A DNA stretch of 64,000 nt from Millionella massiliensis (GTDB lineage: Bacteria > Bacteroidota > Bacteroidia > Bacteroidales > Rikenellaceae), in the NCBI RefSeq assembly GCF_900104655.1, contig NZ_FNWD01000002.1, positions 2,588,246 to 2,652,245 of the forward strand. Direction: 5' to 3'. Below are positions 8,827 to 18,426 of the stretch, in pieces (position 1 is the first letter of the stretch; each line of letters opens with the position of its first letter). A program made the translations under genes and the position numbers. A model generated the notes under the pieces. That model was not told the origin of the DNA. It did not search any database and saw only the letters and a list, made by a program, of their open reading frames with translations.

Positions 8827-8945
8827 CACACTTTTTTCGGGTTCGCTTCCTCCGAAGTGGGGGCGGAGCAGCCCGTGTGCCGGGAGGCCCGATGGCCGCG
8901 GAGGATGGGGCAGGGCTTGTTGCAAAAACCGGCTGAAGGGTGTCG

Positions 8946-8990
8946 AAAAACAGACGAATCCGGAGAAATCATTTCTCCGGATTCGTCTGT
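8946..8990 (-). terminator. Intrinsic terminator of the GH2 gene
   Basis: Perfect 20-bp arms at 8950-8969 and 8971-8990 are followed on the minus strand by a T5 run (8945-8949), about 25 bp after the GH2 stop codon. Confidence 0.85.
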
Positions 8991-9015
8991 AAAATGGCGG
9001 GGCCGGTCGATGGCG

Positions 9016-11067
9016 TTACTTCACGACTTCGCAGGTGAAACGGTCGGTCAGCGGGGCTTTGGAGTTGCCCGCGGTGACGTGGATTTCGTTGAGACCGTCG
9101 GCCAGTTCGACGTTTTCCCACCGGATCGTGGCGTAGTCGTCGGGTTTGGCCTTGCCGCAGCTTACGCCGTTGATGAAGAGTTCCGCTTCGGGCTGGTTGG
9201 TAAAGACGGTGATCGTCTGCCGGTTCGCGTGGCGCTGATTGTTGCGTTTCTCGGCGATGTAGAGGACGGGCTCCTGTTTGTTCCAGTTCGCTTTGTAGAA
9301 GTAGAAGGCGTCTTTGCGGATCTTGCGGTCGAAGGTGACCAGCCCTTTGTCGTTGATGCCGGGACGGTCGCCCTCGGTACGGTGGGCTGCTCCGAAATCG
9401 AACATGTTCCAGACGAAACTGCCCCATACGAACGGACGCGACGATATGATCTTCCACGACTCGATGTGGTAGTAGGTCTGCCAGTTTTCGGGGTGCCACC
9501 ATCCGGCCGGTGCGGGTTGCCTGAGCGAATCCTGCTGGTGGTAGATGCTGGCTCCGGCGCCGTATTCGCTGATCCCGATCCGCAGCTCGGGGTTCTGTTT
9601 GTGCTGGTTGTCGAGCCAGGTGCCCAGCGTGGCGGGGTTGCTGCCGTACCAGCCGTCGTATCGGTTCCAGGCAATCAGGTCCGTGATGAAGTTCAGCGCA
9701 CCGCCCTGGTTGCTGGCCGAGGTGGTGGGGCGCGTGGGATCTTCCCGGTGAGCCAGCGCGTTCAGCTCCTTGATGTATTCGACCGGATTGTCGCCCGCTT
9801 CCTTCAGCTCGTTGAACAGACCCCAGCAGCAGATGGAGGGGTGGTTATAGTGCTGCCGGATCATCTCGACCAGTTGCATCCGGCCGTTGGCCTTGAAGGT
9901 TTCGGAGTTGACGAACCCTTTGTTGCCGTATCCGCCGGGACCGACGAACGGAATCTCGGCCCAGACGATCAGTCCGTGGCGGTCCATCAGGTCGTAGAAA
10001 TATTCGGCCTGCGGATAGTGGGCCAGACGCACGGCGTTCACGCCCATCTCCAGCATCAGACGCACATCTTCGTCGTGGTGTTCGCGGCGCAGGGCGTTGC
10101 CCACTTCGGCACGGTCCTGATGCCGGCAGACTCCCTTGAGTTGCAGGTGCTTGCCGTTCAGAAAGAATCCCTTGTCGGGGTCGATGCTGTAGAAGCGCAG
10201 CCCGAGGTGTTCGCTAATCGAGTCGAGGGTCTGGCCATCCTTGGTGATGACGGCTTCCACCTGGTACAGGAACGGGTCTTCCACGCCGTTCCACAGGTGG
10301 GGGTTGCGGATCTCGACGGGGAGGGCGTGCGTGAGGGTGCCGCCGGCGGGCAGCGTGACGGTAGCTGTGGCGGTCTTCACGACTTTCTCCTGATCTTTCA
10401 CGCGGATGGTGATGCCGACCTGTTCGTCGCGGTCGCGGCTGCTGGAGAGCTGAATCTCGTTGATGACGCGGGCGTATCGGGCGCTGACGGAGTCCTGGAT
10501 CAGTTTCAGCCCGGGCGAGGCGTAGTCGAGCGGCGAGATGCAGATGTCGTCGGTCACCAGCAGGTGGACGTCGCGGTAGATGCCGCCGTACATGTTGAAG
10601 TCGCCGGTCAGGGGCATGATGTCGAGCTGCTCGGCGTTATTGACCCGTACCAGCAGGGTATTCTCCTTGCCGGGTTTGACCAGATCGGTGATCTCGATGA
10701 CGAAGGCGCCGTAGCCGCCGCGATGTTCGCCGGCGTACAGGCCGTTCACGAAGACACTCGTGACGGTATTCGCCCCGTCGAACCGGAGGAACAGCCGTTT
10801 ACCGGCGAGGTCGGCGCTGACGAAAAGTTTTTTCTCATAGTTTCCGATGGCACGTGTATAGTCCATGCGGCCGACCAGGGCGTCCTGGGCGTTCCACGTG
10901 TGGGGCAGGTCGACGCGGCGTGCCTGGCTTGCGTTCATCTGGTAGGCAAAGTGAAACGACCAGTCGTTGTTCAGGTCGATCGACTGTCTGCGGGCATGCG
11001 CAGTCGTGAATGCCGTCAGTAGCAGTAGAAACGCCACTGATTTCGTGAGTAAAGGTTTTGTACTCAT
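9016..11067 (-). CDS. Secreted glycoside hydrolase family 2 (beta-galactosidase/beta-glycosidase-like)
   Basis: This 683-residue protein has a Sec signal peptide (about residues 1-25, ending TTAHA). The GH2 order follows: a sugar-binding jelly roll (VDLPHTWNAQDA; GGYGAFVIEITDLV; GGIYRDVHLL), an immunoglobulin-like sandwich, and the TIM barrel with KGVCRHQDRAEVG. The acid/base is N419-E420 in GLFNELKEAG and the nucleophile is probably E501 in ISEYGAG. A C-terminal beta domain (AELFINGVSCG) completes it. No lipobox is seen, so it is probably periplasmic. It is divergent from the GH43 gene across a 516-bp region and belongs to the hemicellulose island. Beta-galactosidase is the commonest activity of this architecture, but a different beta-linked sugar cannot be excluded. 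Confidence 0.9.
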   Translation of the reverse strand: MSTKPLLTKSVAFLLLLTAFTTAHARRQSIDLNNDWSFHFAYQMNASQARRVDLPHTWNAQDALVGRMDYTRAIGNYEKKLFVSADLAGKRLFLRFDGANTVTSVFVNGLYAGEHRGGYGAFVIEITDLVKPGKENTLLVRVNNAEQLDIMPLTGDFNMYGGIYRDVHLLVTDDICISPLDYASPGLKLIQDSVSARYARVINEIQLSSSRDRDEQVGITIRVKDQEKVVKTATATVTLPAGGTLTHALPVEIRNPHLWNGVEDPFLYQVEAVITKDGQTLDSISEHLGLRFYSIDPDKGFFLNGKHLQLKGVCRHQDRAEVGNALRREHHDEDVRLMLEMGVNAVRLAHYPQAEYFYDLMDRHGLIVWAEIPFVGPGGYGNKGFVNSETFKANGRMQLVEMIRQHYNHPSICCWGLFNELKEAGDNPVEYIKELNALAHREDPTRPTTSASNQGGALNFITDLIAWNRYDGWYGSNPATLGTWLDNQHKQNPELRIGISEYGAGASIYHQQDSLRQPAPAGWWHPENWQTYYHIESWKIISSRPFVWGSFVWNMFDFGAAHRTEGDRPGINDKGLVTFDRKIRKDAFYFYKANWNKQEPVLYIAEKRNNQRHANRQTITVFTNQPEAELFINGVSCGKAKPDDYATIRWENVELADGLNEIHVTAGNSKAPLTDRFTCEVVK

Positions 11068-11583
11068 AATGCGTAGAAGTTTGTGGGGTGCGAAAGGTTG
11101 GTTATACGCTGTTTTATGAGGTAGGGGGCAGGTGTTGATGTATGGGGCACAAAAACCGATTTACTGGGAATCGGATTGGGAGGTTATTCGTCTACTGTTG
11201 GGTCGGTATGATTTCGTAAAGTAAATGAATTTATGATGTATGCGCAAGCGGTCGGAGAGATGGAGTGCTATCCTGCTTCAAAAAGTGGATGAGGTGATTA
11301 TTGGCTCGATCCAGTATTTTATTTTATAAATGACGAATTTTCAATGGAATAAAATCGTACTCGATGGGACGGCGGTAATTTTGACAATAAGGTGGCGATC
11401 TATGTTTTTCGGATTCAGATCGAAAGACATGAATATGGGTCGTAACGGTTTGACAAGGCTGACAATGAGGCTGATAAGCTATAGCAATGCGCAGTGGACA
11501 TTGGTGCGTGATTTATGCGCGGGAGATGGTTGCTTGAATGTATGATATGTCCTATATTTGAGATGATTAATGGCTTGTCGAAG
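11068..11583. other. Divergent control region between GH2 and GH43
   Basis: This 516-bp AT-richer non-coding region separates divergent carbohydrate genes. It contains the GH43 promoter at 11530-11560 and a possible minus-strand TACTTTAC box near 11215-11222. No operator palindrome or regulator gene was recognised. Confidence 0.5.
11530..11560 (+). promoter_or_regulatory. Predicted promoter of the GH43 gene
   Basis: TTG at 11530-11532 and TATATTTG at 11553-11560 are separated by 20 bp, close to the Bacteroidota consensus. The box lies 23 bp before the ATG at 11584, excluding the longer in-frame start at 11515. Confidence 0.55.
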
Positions 11584-13161
11584 ATGAAAAAACGTTTGTT
11601 TTTGCTGATATGTCTGATTCTGGGGGGCATAAAGTATGGCCACTCTCAGGTCTGGTCTCCCGATCAGGGCGATGGAACTTATTGCAATCCGATTATCCAT
11701 GCCGATTATTCCGATCCGGATGTCATTCGGGTCGGTGATGATTACTATATGGTGGCGTCGAGCTTCACCTGTTTCCCCGGTATTCCGGTGTTGCATTCCA
11801 AAGACCTTGTGAATTGGCGCATCATCAACCATGTGTACTGCGAACTGCCGTTCGATCGGTATAAATATCCGGCGCATGGGCAGGGCTCCTGGGCGCCTGC
11901 GATCCGGTATCATGACGGGTTGTATTATGTCTATTTCTGTACACCCGAAGAGGGTTTGTTTGTGGCCTATACCAAGGATCCCCGGAAAAAGTGGACGCTT
12001 AAGAACGTGTTGAAAGTCTCGCAATGGGAAGATCCATGTCCGTTTTGGGACGACGACGGCAATGCCTACTTGGTACGAAGTAAATTGTGCGGAGGACCGG
12101 TCTATCTTCACAGAATGTCGCCCGACGGATTGGAAATCCTGGATAACGGGAAAATCGTTTATTGGGACGACTCGCAAAATCCGGTGCTCGAAGGGCTGAA
12201 AATGATCAAGCGTAACGGTTGGTATTATATTGTTGCTCCGGCAGGTGGGGTCACATATGGATGGCAGACGGTGTTGCGCTCGAAAAATATTGAGGGACCG
12301 TATGAAACGAAAAAGGTGTTGGATGCGGGTAATGGGATCAATGGACCTCATCAGGGAGGTCTGGTCGAAACACAAACCGGAGAGTGGTGGTTTATCCACT
12401 TTCAGGATAAAGGTATGTATGGACGAGTGGTTCACTTGCAACCGGCTCAATGGGTTGACGATTGGGTCGTGATGGGCGAAGATCCTCAGCAAAGTGGATG
12501 CGGAAAACCGGTGTTGAGGTACCGGAAACCCAATGTGGGTAGAAATTATGCTCCGGATCAGCCTCAGACATCGGATGAGTTTGATGCCAAAACCCTGGGA
12601 TTGCAATGGCAGTGGCAGGCAATCGAACAGCACAAGTGGTATTCGTTGTCGCAGTCAAAAGGGAGTTTACGGCTGTTTGCGGTCTCGGTTCCGTCCGAAG
12701 AGGGTAACTTGTATTATGCCGGAAATTTGTTGCTGCAAAAATTTCCGGCACCCGAATTTACGGCAAAAGCAAAGGTGGATGTTTCGGCCCTTCGACCTGG
12801 CGAACGAGGTGGTCTGATCGTGATGGGTAATTACCATTCGTATATTTGTGTGGTTAATGAGGCGGGAAATAAGGTTGTTGCAGTGTATGAGGGGAAATAT
12901 GAAAATTGTGGGTATCCACCTCGTCAGGAGGCTAAGGTAAATTGTGCTGCGGATCAGTTATGGCTGAAGGTAGAGGTGTTTGACGATGCAACTTGCCGCT
13001 ATGCTTACAGCTGGGACAATGAGCATTACACCGTCTTTGATCATCGATTCAGAATAGAACGCGGTCAATGGATTGGAGCGAAAGTAGGACTCTTCTGTAT
13101 TAATCCCGATATCCGTGATGGGAAAGGTTACATGGATGTGGATTATTTTCACATTGAGTAA
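11584..13161 (+). CDS. Secreted glycoside hydrolase family 43 (beta-xylosidase/arabinofuranosidase type)
   Basis: This 525-residue protein has a signal peptide (about residues 1-22) and a five-bladed GH43 propeller. The probable base is D44 in HADYSDPDVIR, the pKa modulator D150 in QWEDPCPFWDDDG and the acid E203 in PVLEGLKM. From about residue 330 there is a concanavalin-like beta-sandwich of the GH43 C2 / beta-xylosidase C-terminal type. It should remove xylose or arabinose from xylan-type oligosaccharides in the periplasm. Its codon use is visibly more A/T-rich than that of its neighbours, which suggests a separate origin. A strong terminator follows at 13184. Confidence 0.9.
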   Translation: MKKRLFLLICLILGGIKYGHSQVWSPDQGDGTYCNPIIHADYSDPDVIRVGDDYYMVASSFTCFPGIPVLHSKDLVNWRIINHVYCELPFDRYKYPAHGQGSWAPAIRYHDGLYYVYFCTPEEGLFVAYTKDPRKKWTLKNVLKVSQWEDPCPFWDDDGNAYLVRSKLCGGPVYLHRMSPDGLEILDNGKIVYWDDSQNPVLEGLKMIKRNGWYYIVAPAGGVTYGWQTVLRSKNIEGPYETKKVLDAGNGINGPHQGGLVETQTGEWWFIHFQDKGMYGRVVHLQPAQWVDDWVVMGEDPQQSGCGKPVLRYRKPNVGRNYAPDQPQTSDEFDAKTLGLQWQWQAIEQHKWYSLSQSKGSLRLFAVSVPSEEGNLYYAGNLLLQKFPAPEFTAKAKVDVSALRPGERGGLIVMGNYHSYICVVNEAGNKVVAVYEGKYENCGYPPRQEAKVNCAADQLWLKVEVFDDATCRYAYSWDNEHYTVFDHRFRIERGQWIGAKVGLFCINPDIRDGKGYMDVDYFHIE

Positions 13162-13183
13162 ACACGAGCAGGAAAAGCAAAAT

Positions 13184-13224
13184 GAAAACGAGAGAAAAGC
13201 TTCGTTGCTTTTCTCTCGTTTTTT
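13184..13224 (+). terminator. Intrinsic terminator of the GH43 gene
   Basis: AAACGAGAGAAAAGC ending at 13200 pairs with GCTTTTCTCTCGTTT at 13207-13221, followed by T residues, 22 bp after the stop codon. Confidence 0.85.
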
Positions 13225-13946
13225 GTGCGAGTATGAGTGGGACTATGGGGAATCAACGGTGTGTTATGTTGGGCGTGACATGCAGGGTTAAATGTAGGAA
13301 CACGTCCTGTTACCGGAGCAGCCTTTCTTCTGTTTTTCAGGTATTTCTCGGGTGGATGCAGTTGCTAGTATATGGTATGGAGCGATATCGCATGACTAAG
13401 TCTGCGAAAGGGAGTTTGCGCGGTTGGAATTGGGTGAGGGGTAGCGTGACGGGGGGCGGAAAGTGAAGCTCCTTGTGATGGTTTTGAGGAGGGTGAACCT
13501 TGTTATGGCGTGGCGGAGATTGGGAATGCGGTTGGGAGGGTATTCCGGGGCACTGTCGTTGGTTTAATCGCTTTGTGGTAATATGTAATGGTTTAGACAA
13601 TCGATTGCATGAAGGTGACGAATTAACGGATCGATTCAATATGTCTGCTATGTAAAAGATTATGAATAGAATATGGGACCAAAATAAACCGATGCCGAGA
13701 ACTTTTGATAACGTGAGGTTTATTTTTTGATTTGGATAATCGGGGGATAATATCTACTTTTATGCAAACGATTGCGTAATAGGGGTGAGGCGTTGGGACT
13801 GCGAGTGGGAATGTTGCTGTCATTTCGAGTAGTTTGTCGGTGGTAGGGGAACGAAGCGGTGTCGGGGATTTTGAGCATGATGCGGTACGGGATAACTGGA
13901 GTTCAGGATGTGTTGCATCCGGGTAATCATAAAACACACGAACATC
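13225..13946. other. Long non-coding leader region before the GH30 gene
   Basis: About 720 bp without a credible gene. The 13380-13530 part is G-rich on the plus strand and the 13620-13770 part is AT-rich. The only recognisable element is the promoter at 13731-13762, which would leave a leader of roughly 180 nt before GH30. Confidence 0.5.
13731..13762 (+). promoter_or_regulatory. Predicted promoter upstream of GH30
   Basis: TTTG at 13731-13734, a 20-bp gap, then TACTTTTA at 13755-13762, one mismatch from TAnnTTTG. Confidence 0.45.
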
Positions 13947-16010
13947 ATGAAAAGTCAGATTTCAAAATTGCTCTTTGCGGTGGCATGGTGCCTGTTTTTC
14001 GGCGGGATGGCTCGGGGACAGCATGTCGGGACACGGCCGGCGGACTGCCCGGCATACGCGGCAGAACCTGTTTCGACCGATCGAACTGTTTGTGAAACCG
14101 CTTCGGAACCGGCGCAAGTGGTGGCCGAACCCGGGATGGATCGACCGACACCGGGTGGTGCGACGAGGCCGAATGACGCGAAGGAGGTGTCGACGTTGGC
14201 TGAACCGATGACGGTCGATACGATCTGCTACGTAGTCAACCCCGAGGCCGAACGCCAGCGGTTCCGGGGCTGGGGAGTGTCGTTGTGCTGGTGGGCCAAT
14301 ATGTGCGGCCGGTGGAGCGATGAGAAGATCGACGAGATTGTGGATTGGCTGGTGAGTCCCGACGGATTGAACTTCAGCTATTTTCGTTATAATATCGGCG
14401 GCGGGGACGACCCGCTGAACCGTCACTGCACGCCGCATCACATGGGAATGGGACAGGGCAAGGGGCTGCGTGCCGAGATGGAGGGATTCAAGGATTCGAC
14501 CGGCGGTGCCTATGTCTGGGAGCGTGATGCGGCCCAGCGGAAGATTCTGCTCAAGATCCGGGAAAAGCGACCCGACGCCGTGTTCGAAGCCTTCAGCAAT
14601 TCATGCCCCTATTACATGACTTACAGCGGTTGCTGTTCGGGTAACGCCGATCCCGGGAAGGACAATCTGAAACCGGAGTATTACGAAGAGTTCGCGCATT
14701 ATCTGGTGGATGTCTGCAAACACTATAAGGAGGAGTATGGCATCGAGTTCCGCACGCTGGAACCCTTTAACGAGTCGATGACCAGTTACTGGTGGGCCAA
14801 CGGGATTCAGGAGGGGTGCCACTTCGACTACAGCTCGCAGATTGCGTTTCTCAAGGTTCTTGCCCCAATTCTGAAGAAGTCGGGCCTCCGTACGGTGATT
14901 GCCGCTTCGGACGAGTCGAGCGTGGCTCAGGGTGTCGAAGGGTTCGATGCCTATCGCGAGGCCGGAATCCTGGACCTCATCGGGCAGTGGAACGTACACT
15001 CGTACCAGGCCGATCAACCCAGTCGCAGCCGATTGAATGCACGCTGCCGGGAGGCTGGTATGCCGCTCTGTATGAGCGAGGTGGGTTTCGGCGGGACGGG
15101 GTTGGCCGGCAATCTTGCCCTGGCCCGGAAACTGATGGACGACATCCGGTACATGATGCCCGAGTACTGGGCCGACTGGCAGTATGTCGAGGAGCGTACC
15201 GACCAGTGGTGCCTGGTTCGCGGTGACTTCAAGGCGCAGACCTACGAAAAGGTCAAAAACTATGCGGTTCGTCAGCATTTTACCAAATACATCAAGGCCG
15301 GATATACGTTCCTGACCTCGCTCAACGAGCAGACGCTCGTGGCCCGCAACGCGGCGCGTGATACGCTGGTCATCGTAGCGCTCAATACGGATTCGCTGCC
15401 CGTCTGCCACCGTGCCGATCTGTCGCTCTTTCGGGCGAGCGGCGATGGGGTTACCTGTCGGCTGACCACCCGGGAACAGGATTTGGCCGTTTGTTACAAC
15501 CATTCCTTCCGGGACGGGGTGCTGAGCTACACTCTGCCGGCCAACAGCATCGCCACGCTGATCGTGCCGCTGGCCGACCCGGCACAACGCCCTGCGGAAC
15601 CTCTGAAGGCAGGAACCTCCTACGCGATTGTGCCGCGAGGTGCGGCCGGTCTGGCCCTGCAGGCCGACAGCGGAGCGGTACGGGTCGTTGAAAACCGCTA
15701 CCTGCCGGCTCAGCGATGGGTGTTGAAAGGCAAAGCCGGACGGTATGTCCTGCGTAATGAGCAGCGAGAGGTGCTGATTGTTTCAGAGCAGGGCGATGGG
15801 CTGAGCCACTCGAAACAGGCCGTCGGGAAGCAGCGTTTCCGGATCGAGCCGGTCGACGGGATGTTTTATCAGCTTGTCACTCCGGACGGGACGAAGGCGT
15901 TGGAGTTGCAGGAGGGTAACCTCGCCGCCGGAACACGTGTCGGACTCGGTGCATGTGCCGATATGCCGATGGACTACCACCGTCAGTGGCAGCTGGTTCG
16001 CCTGCCGTAG
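13947..16010 (+). CDS. Secreted glycoside hydrolase family 30 with C-terminal ricin-like domain
   Basis: This 687-residue protein has a signal peptide (about residues 1-24) and a roughly 60-residue low-complexity linker. The GH30 barrel begins at about residue 95 (RFRGWGVSLCWWANMCGRW; FRYNIGGGDDPLNRHC). Acid/base E276 sits in EPFNES and nucleophile E378 in CMSEVGFGG. A small beta domain is followed, from about residue 550, by a ricin-type beta-trefoil-like region (ALELQEGN and a final RQWQLV). The barrel resembles the endo-beta-1,6-galactanase-like branch of GH30, though xylan-active relatives exist and the bond cleaved is uncertain. The ATG at 13947 begins the signal peptide. It opens a co-directional run with the three GH120 genes. 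Confidence 0.88.
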   Translation: MKSQISKLLFAVAWCLFFGGMARGQHVGTRPADCPAYAAEPVSTDRTVCETASEPAQVVAEPGMDRPTPGGATRPNDAKEVSTLAEPMTVDTICYVVNPEAERQRFRGWGVSLCWWANMCGRWSDEKIDEIVDWLVSPDGLNFSYFRYNIGGGDDPLNRHCTPHHMGMGQGKGLRAEMEGFKDSTGGAYVWERDAAQRKILLKIREKRPDAVFEAFSNSCPYYMTYSGCCSGNADPGKDNLKPEYYEEFAHYLVDVCKHYKEEYGIEFRTLEPFNESMTSYWWANGIQEGCHFDYSSQIAFLKVLAPILKKSGLRTVIAASDESSVAQGVEGFDAYREAGILDLIGQWNVHSYQADQPSRSRLNARCREAGMPLCMSEVGFGGTGLAGNLALARKLMDDIRYMMPEYWADWQYVEERTDQWCLVRGDFKAQTYEKVKNYAVRQHFTKYIKAGYTFLTSLNEQTLVARNAARDTLVIVALNTDSLPVCHRADLSLFRASGDGVTCRLTTREQDLAVCYNHSFRDGVLSYTLPANSIATLIVPLADPAQRPAEPLKAGTSYAIVPRGAAGLALQADSGAVRVVENRYLPAQRWVLKGKAGRYVLRNEQREVLIVSEQGDGLSHSKQAVGKQRFRIEPVDGMFYQLVTPDGTKALELQEGNLAAGTRVGLGACADMPMDYHRQWQLVRLP

Positions 16011-16169
16011 CCCGGCTGCGGTATGGGCTGTGATCGACCGCGGCATGTGGAGGACGCAGGTGGCTTCGGTCGGGTGGGCTCGACAAACCGCGCGAGCCGC
16101 GCTGCGCAGATGGTGCCGGTTGCGAACGCTCTTTGGGTGTAGATCCCTCTCCCGGTTTACGTTATCTCT

Positions 16170-16177
16170 TACTTTAC
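16170..16177 (+). promoter_or_regulatory. Possible -7 box upstream of first GH120 gene
   Basis: TACTTTAC lies 16 bp before the ATG at 16194. It deviates from TAnnTTTG at two bases and is only a weak candidate. Confidence 0.3.
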
Positions 16178-16193
16178 ACTAACCCCAAAACTT

Positions 16194-18077
16194 ATGAAAC
16201 GAATTGTTTGTCTGATTTCCGCACTTTGTATGTGCGGAGTGTCGGTGTCGGCACGGGAGTACCACGTCTCTCCCACCGGCAGCGATGCCCATGACGGCAG
16301 TGCAGCTGCCCCGCTGCAAACCATCAACGCTGCGGCTCAGCGCGCTTTGGCGGGCGATACGGTCACGGTGCACGAGGGGACTTACCGCGAATGGGTGAAT
16401 CCCCTGAACGGCGGCGAAAGTGACTCCAGGCGAATCCTCTACCGCGTAGCCGATGGCGAAACGGTCCACCTGAAGGGTTCGGAACTGATCAAGAGTTGGG
16501 TAAGGGAGAAGAAGGCCCCGGGCGTGTGGAAAGTGGTGCTGCCGAACAGCTTTTTCGGAGCCTACAACCCCTATAACGATCCGATTGTGGGCGACTGGTT
16601 TACGCCCTGGGGCAAACCCCACACGGGGAATGTTTTCCTGAATGACGTTTCGATGTACGAAACGCGCAGCGTCGAGAAGGTGCTGGCTCCCGACACGGTC
16701 CGCAGCACGCGCGATCCGCAGGGAACGACGCGGGTATGGCACGCGGTGGTGGATGCCGACAATACCACGATTTATGCCAACTTCGGTGACGTGGATCCCA
16801 ATCGCGAGACGGTCGAGATCGCTGTCCGTCCGACCTGTTTCTATCCGACCCGTCAGGGGTTGAATTACATCACCCTGCGCGGGTTTCACGTCAGCCAGGC
16901 GGCAACCCAGTGGGCGGCCCCGACGGCCGAACAGGTGGGGATGATCGGTACGCACTGGAGCAAAGGGTGGATCATCGAGAACAATGTGGTGCGCAACTCG
17001 CGCTGCAGCGGCATCACGTTGGGCAAGGAGCGTCCCACGGGCCACAACCTCCTGTGCAACGACACGCGACTGGACGGGATGGCCCACTATCTGGAGGTCA
17101 TCTTCCGGGCGCTGCGTGCCGGTTGGAACAAGGAGCAGGTCGGTTCGCACATCGTCCGGAACAACGTGATCTCCGATTGCGGACAGACCGGTATCTGTGG
17201 CAGTCTGGGAGGTGCGTTCAGCGAGATATACGGCAATCATATCTACAACATCTGGGTCACAGGGCAGTTTGCCGGGGCCGAAATGGGCGGAATCAAGCTC
17301 CACGGTGCAATCGATACCTATATCCATCATAACCGCATTCACCGCGTCGGCCACATCGGGATCTGGCTCGACTGGATGAGCCAGGGGGCACGCGTCTCGT
17401 CCAACCTGCTGTACAATAACGGTACGTCGGATCTCTTTTTCGAGGTGGACCACGGGCCCTTCATGGTGGACAACAACATCATGTTGTCGGCCTGTTCCGT
17501 GAACGAGGTCTCCGACGGCGGGGCCTATCTGTACAATCTGTTTGGCGGTACGGTCACCGGGCGCGACGATGCACGTTATATCCCGTACCACTTGAACCAC
17601 TCTACGGAGGTCAAGGGGGTCCGGTCGTTTCTGATCGGCGACCACCGTTTCTATAACAATGTGTTTGTGGGGCGCAAGGGGCAGGAAAAGTGCGGTTTGG
17701 CGCTTTACGATACGGCCCAGCTGCCCATTTATGCCGCCGGGAATCTCTTTTGCAACGGAGCCCGGCCGATGAAGGGTCGCGAGCAGGGCGTCGTGGCGGC
17801 CGATTACAATCCGCAAATCCGGCTGGAGGAGACTTCAGATGGGGTTTACATGACCTTTACGGTCGACGGTGCCGCGACGGCTGGCCTGCAGACCCGTCCG
17901 GTCGATGCCGCACGGCTGGGTACCGTCCAGTTGTCGGGGTACGGGTATGAAAATCCCGACGGAACACCGCTTGACGTACAGGTCGATTTCTTCGGCAAGG
18001 CTCGTTCTGTGGAGACTCCGACTCCGGGGCCGGTCGAAGGGGTGTCGTCCGGCAGTCAGCGGCTGAAGGTCTGGTAA
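16194..18077 (+). CDS. GH120 beta-xylosidase-like protein, first of three tandem copies
   Basis: This 627-residue protein has a signal peptide (cleavage near SVSA-REYHV, residue 20) and a right-handed parallel beta-helix. It follows the characterised GH120 beta-xylosidase XylC of Thermoanaerobacterium, as I recall that sequence, along its whole length: YHVSPTGSD, DTVTVHEGTYREWV, NSFFGAYNPYNDP, TTIYANFGDVDPN, WSKGWIIENN. The XylC nucleophile Asp (in WLDW) corresponds to D393 and the acid/base Glu (in EVxHGP) to E417; both are present. It should release xylose from xylo-oligosaccharides in the periplasm. It shares long near-identical stretches and its 3' flank with the third copy. Activity on a different pentoside or fucoside is possible. 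Confidence 0.87.
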   Translation: MKRIVCLISALCMCGVSVSAREYHVSPTGSDAHDGSAAAPLQTINAAAQRALAGDTVTVHEGTYREWVNPLNGGESDSRRILYRVADGETVHLKGSELIKSWVREKKAPGVWKVVLPNSFFGAYNPYNDPIVGDWFTPWGKPHTGNVFLNDVSMYETRSVEKVLAPDTVRSTRDPQGTTRVWHAVVDADNTTIYANFGDVDPNRETVEIAVRPTCFYPTRQGLNYITLRGFHVSQAATQWAAPTAEQVGMIGTHWSKGWIIENNVVRNSRCSGITLGKERPTGHNLLCNDTRLDGMAHYLEVIFRALRAGWNKEQVGSHIVRNNVISDCGQTGICGSLGGAFSEIYGNHIYNIWVTGQFAGAEMGGIKLHGAIDTYIHHNRIHRVGHIGIWLDWMSQGARVSSNLLYNNGTSDLFFEVDHGPFMVDNNIMLSACSVNEVSDGGAYLYNLFGGTVTGRDDARYIPYHLNHSTEVKGVRSFLIGDHRFYNNVFVGRKGQEKCGLALYDTAQLPIYAAGNLFCNGARPMKGREQGVVAADYNPQIRLEETSDGVYMTFTVDGAATAGLQTRPVDAARLGTVQLSGYGYENPDGTPLDVQVDFFGKARSVETPTPGPVEGVSSGSQRLKVW

Positions 18078-18150
18078 CCTAAGATTTACGGTGCTCCGGG
18101 AGAAATGAGTTTTTTGGGGGGATAGCACCCGTTGGAAAATGCAGTGTATG

Positions 18151-18188
18151 GCCGATTCATCCTTTCCGGGGGTGGATCGGCTTTTTTG
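18151..18188 (+). terminator. Terminator of GH120 copy 1
   Basis: GCCGATTCATCC pairs imperfectly with GGTGGATCGGC (ending 18181), followed by T6. An almost identical hairpin follows copy 3 at 22795. Confidence 0.75.
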
Positions 18189-18338
18189 TGTGAGGATTGA
18201 ACGGGTGGTGTTGAGCACTATCAGCGGAGAGTTTACATTGGGGGGGATGAATGGCAAACGAACTGCAAAGCATACGGACAGAGGTCGGGTATGACGAATT
18301 TAACGGTCAGATTCCGAGCAGGTCTGTATATTTTGTCG

Positions 18339-18346
18339 TATATTTG
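18339..18346 (+). promoter_or_regulatory. Bacteroidota -7 box (TATATTTG) upstream of GH120 copy 2
   Basis: TATATTTG lies 80 bp before the ATG at 18427. No good TTTG element is seen at the usual distance. Confidence 0.45.
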
Positions 18347-18426
18347 ATGAATCGATTGAGTCGTAAACAGTGAATGTTTCGACTTGAAAGTTTATTCGCC
18401 TTATTTAATACTAGCCCAAACCCATT

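Larger units (their letters stand above)
18078..18426. other. Spacer between GH120 copies 1 and 2
   Basis: This 349-bp spacer holds the hairpin terminator at 18151-18188, a block at 18078-18180 repeated after the third GH120 gene, and the TATATTTG box at 18339. No small gene was seen. Confidence 0.6.

Noticed and set aside
8614-11022. 802-codon plus-strand open frame opposite GH2 and pdxB
   Set aside because: It is antisense to two clear genes and has a Val/Gly/Asp-rich shadow composition.
16179-17816. 545-codon minus-strand frame opposite GH120 copy 1
   Set aside because: Repeated shadow frames opposite all three GH120 copies follow from their similar codon use. The plus-strand proteins carry catalytic motifs and signal peptides.
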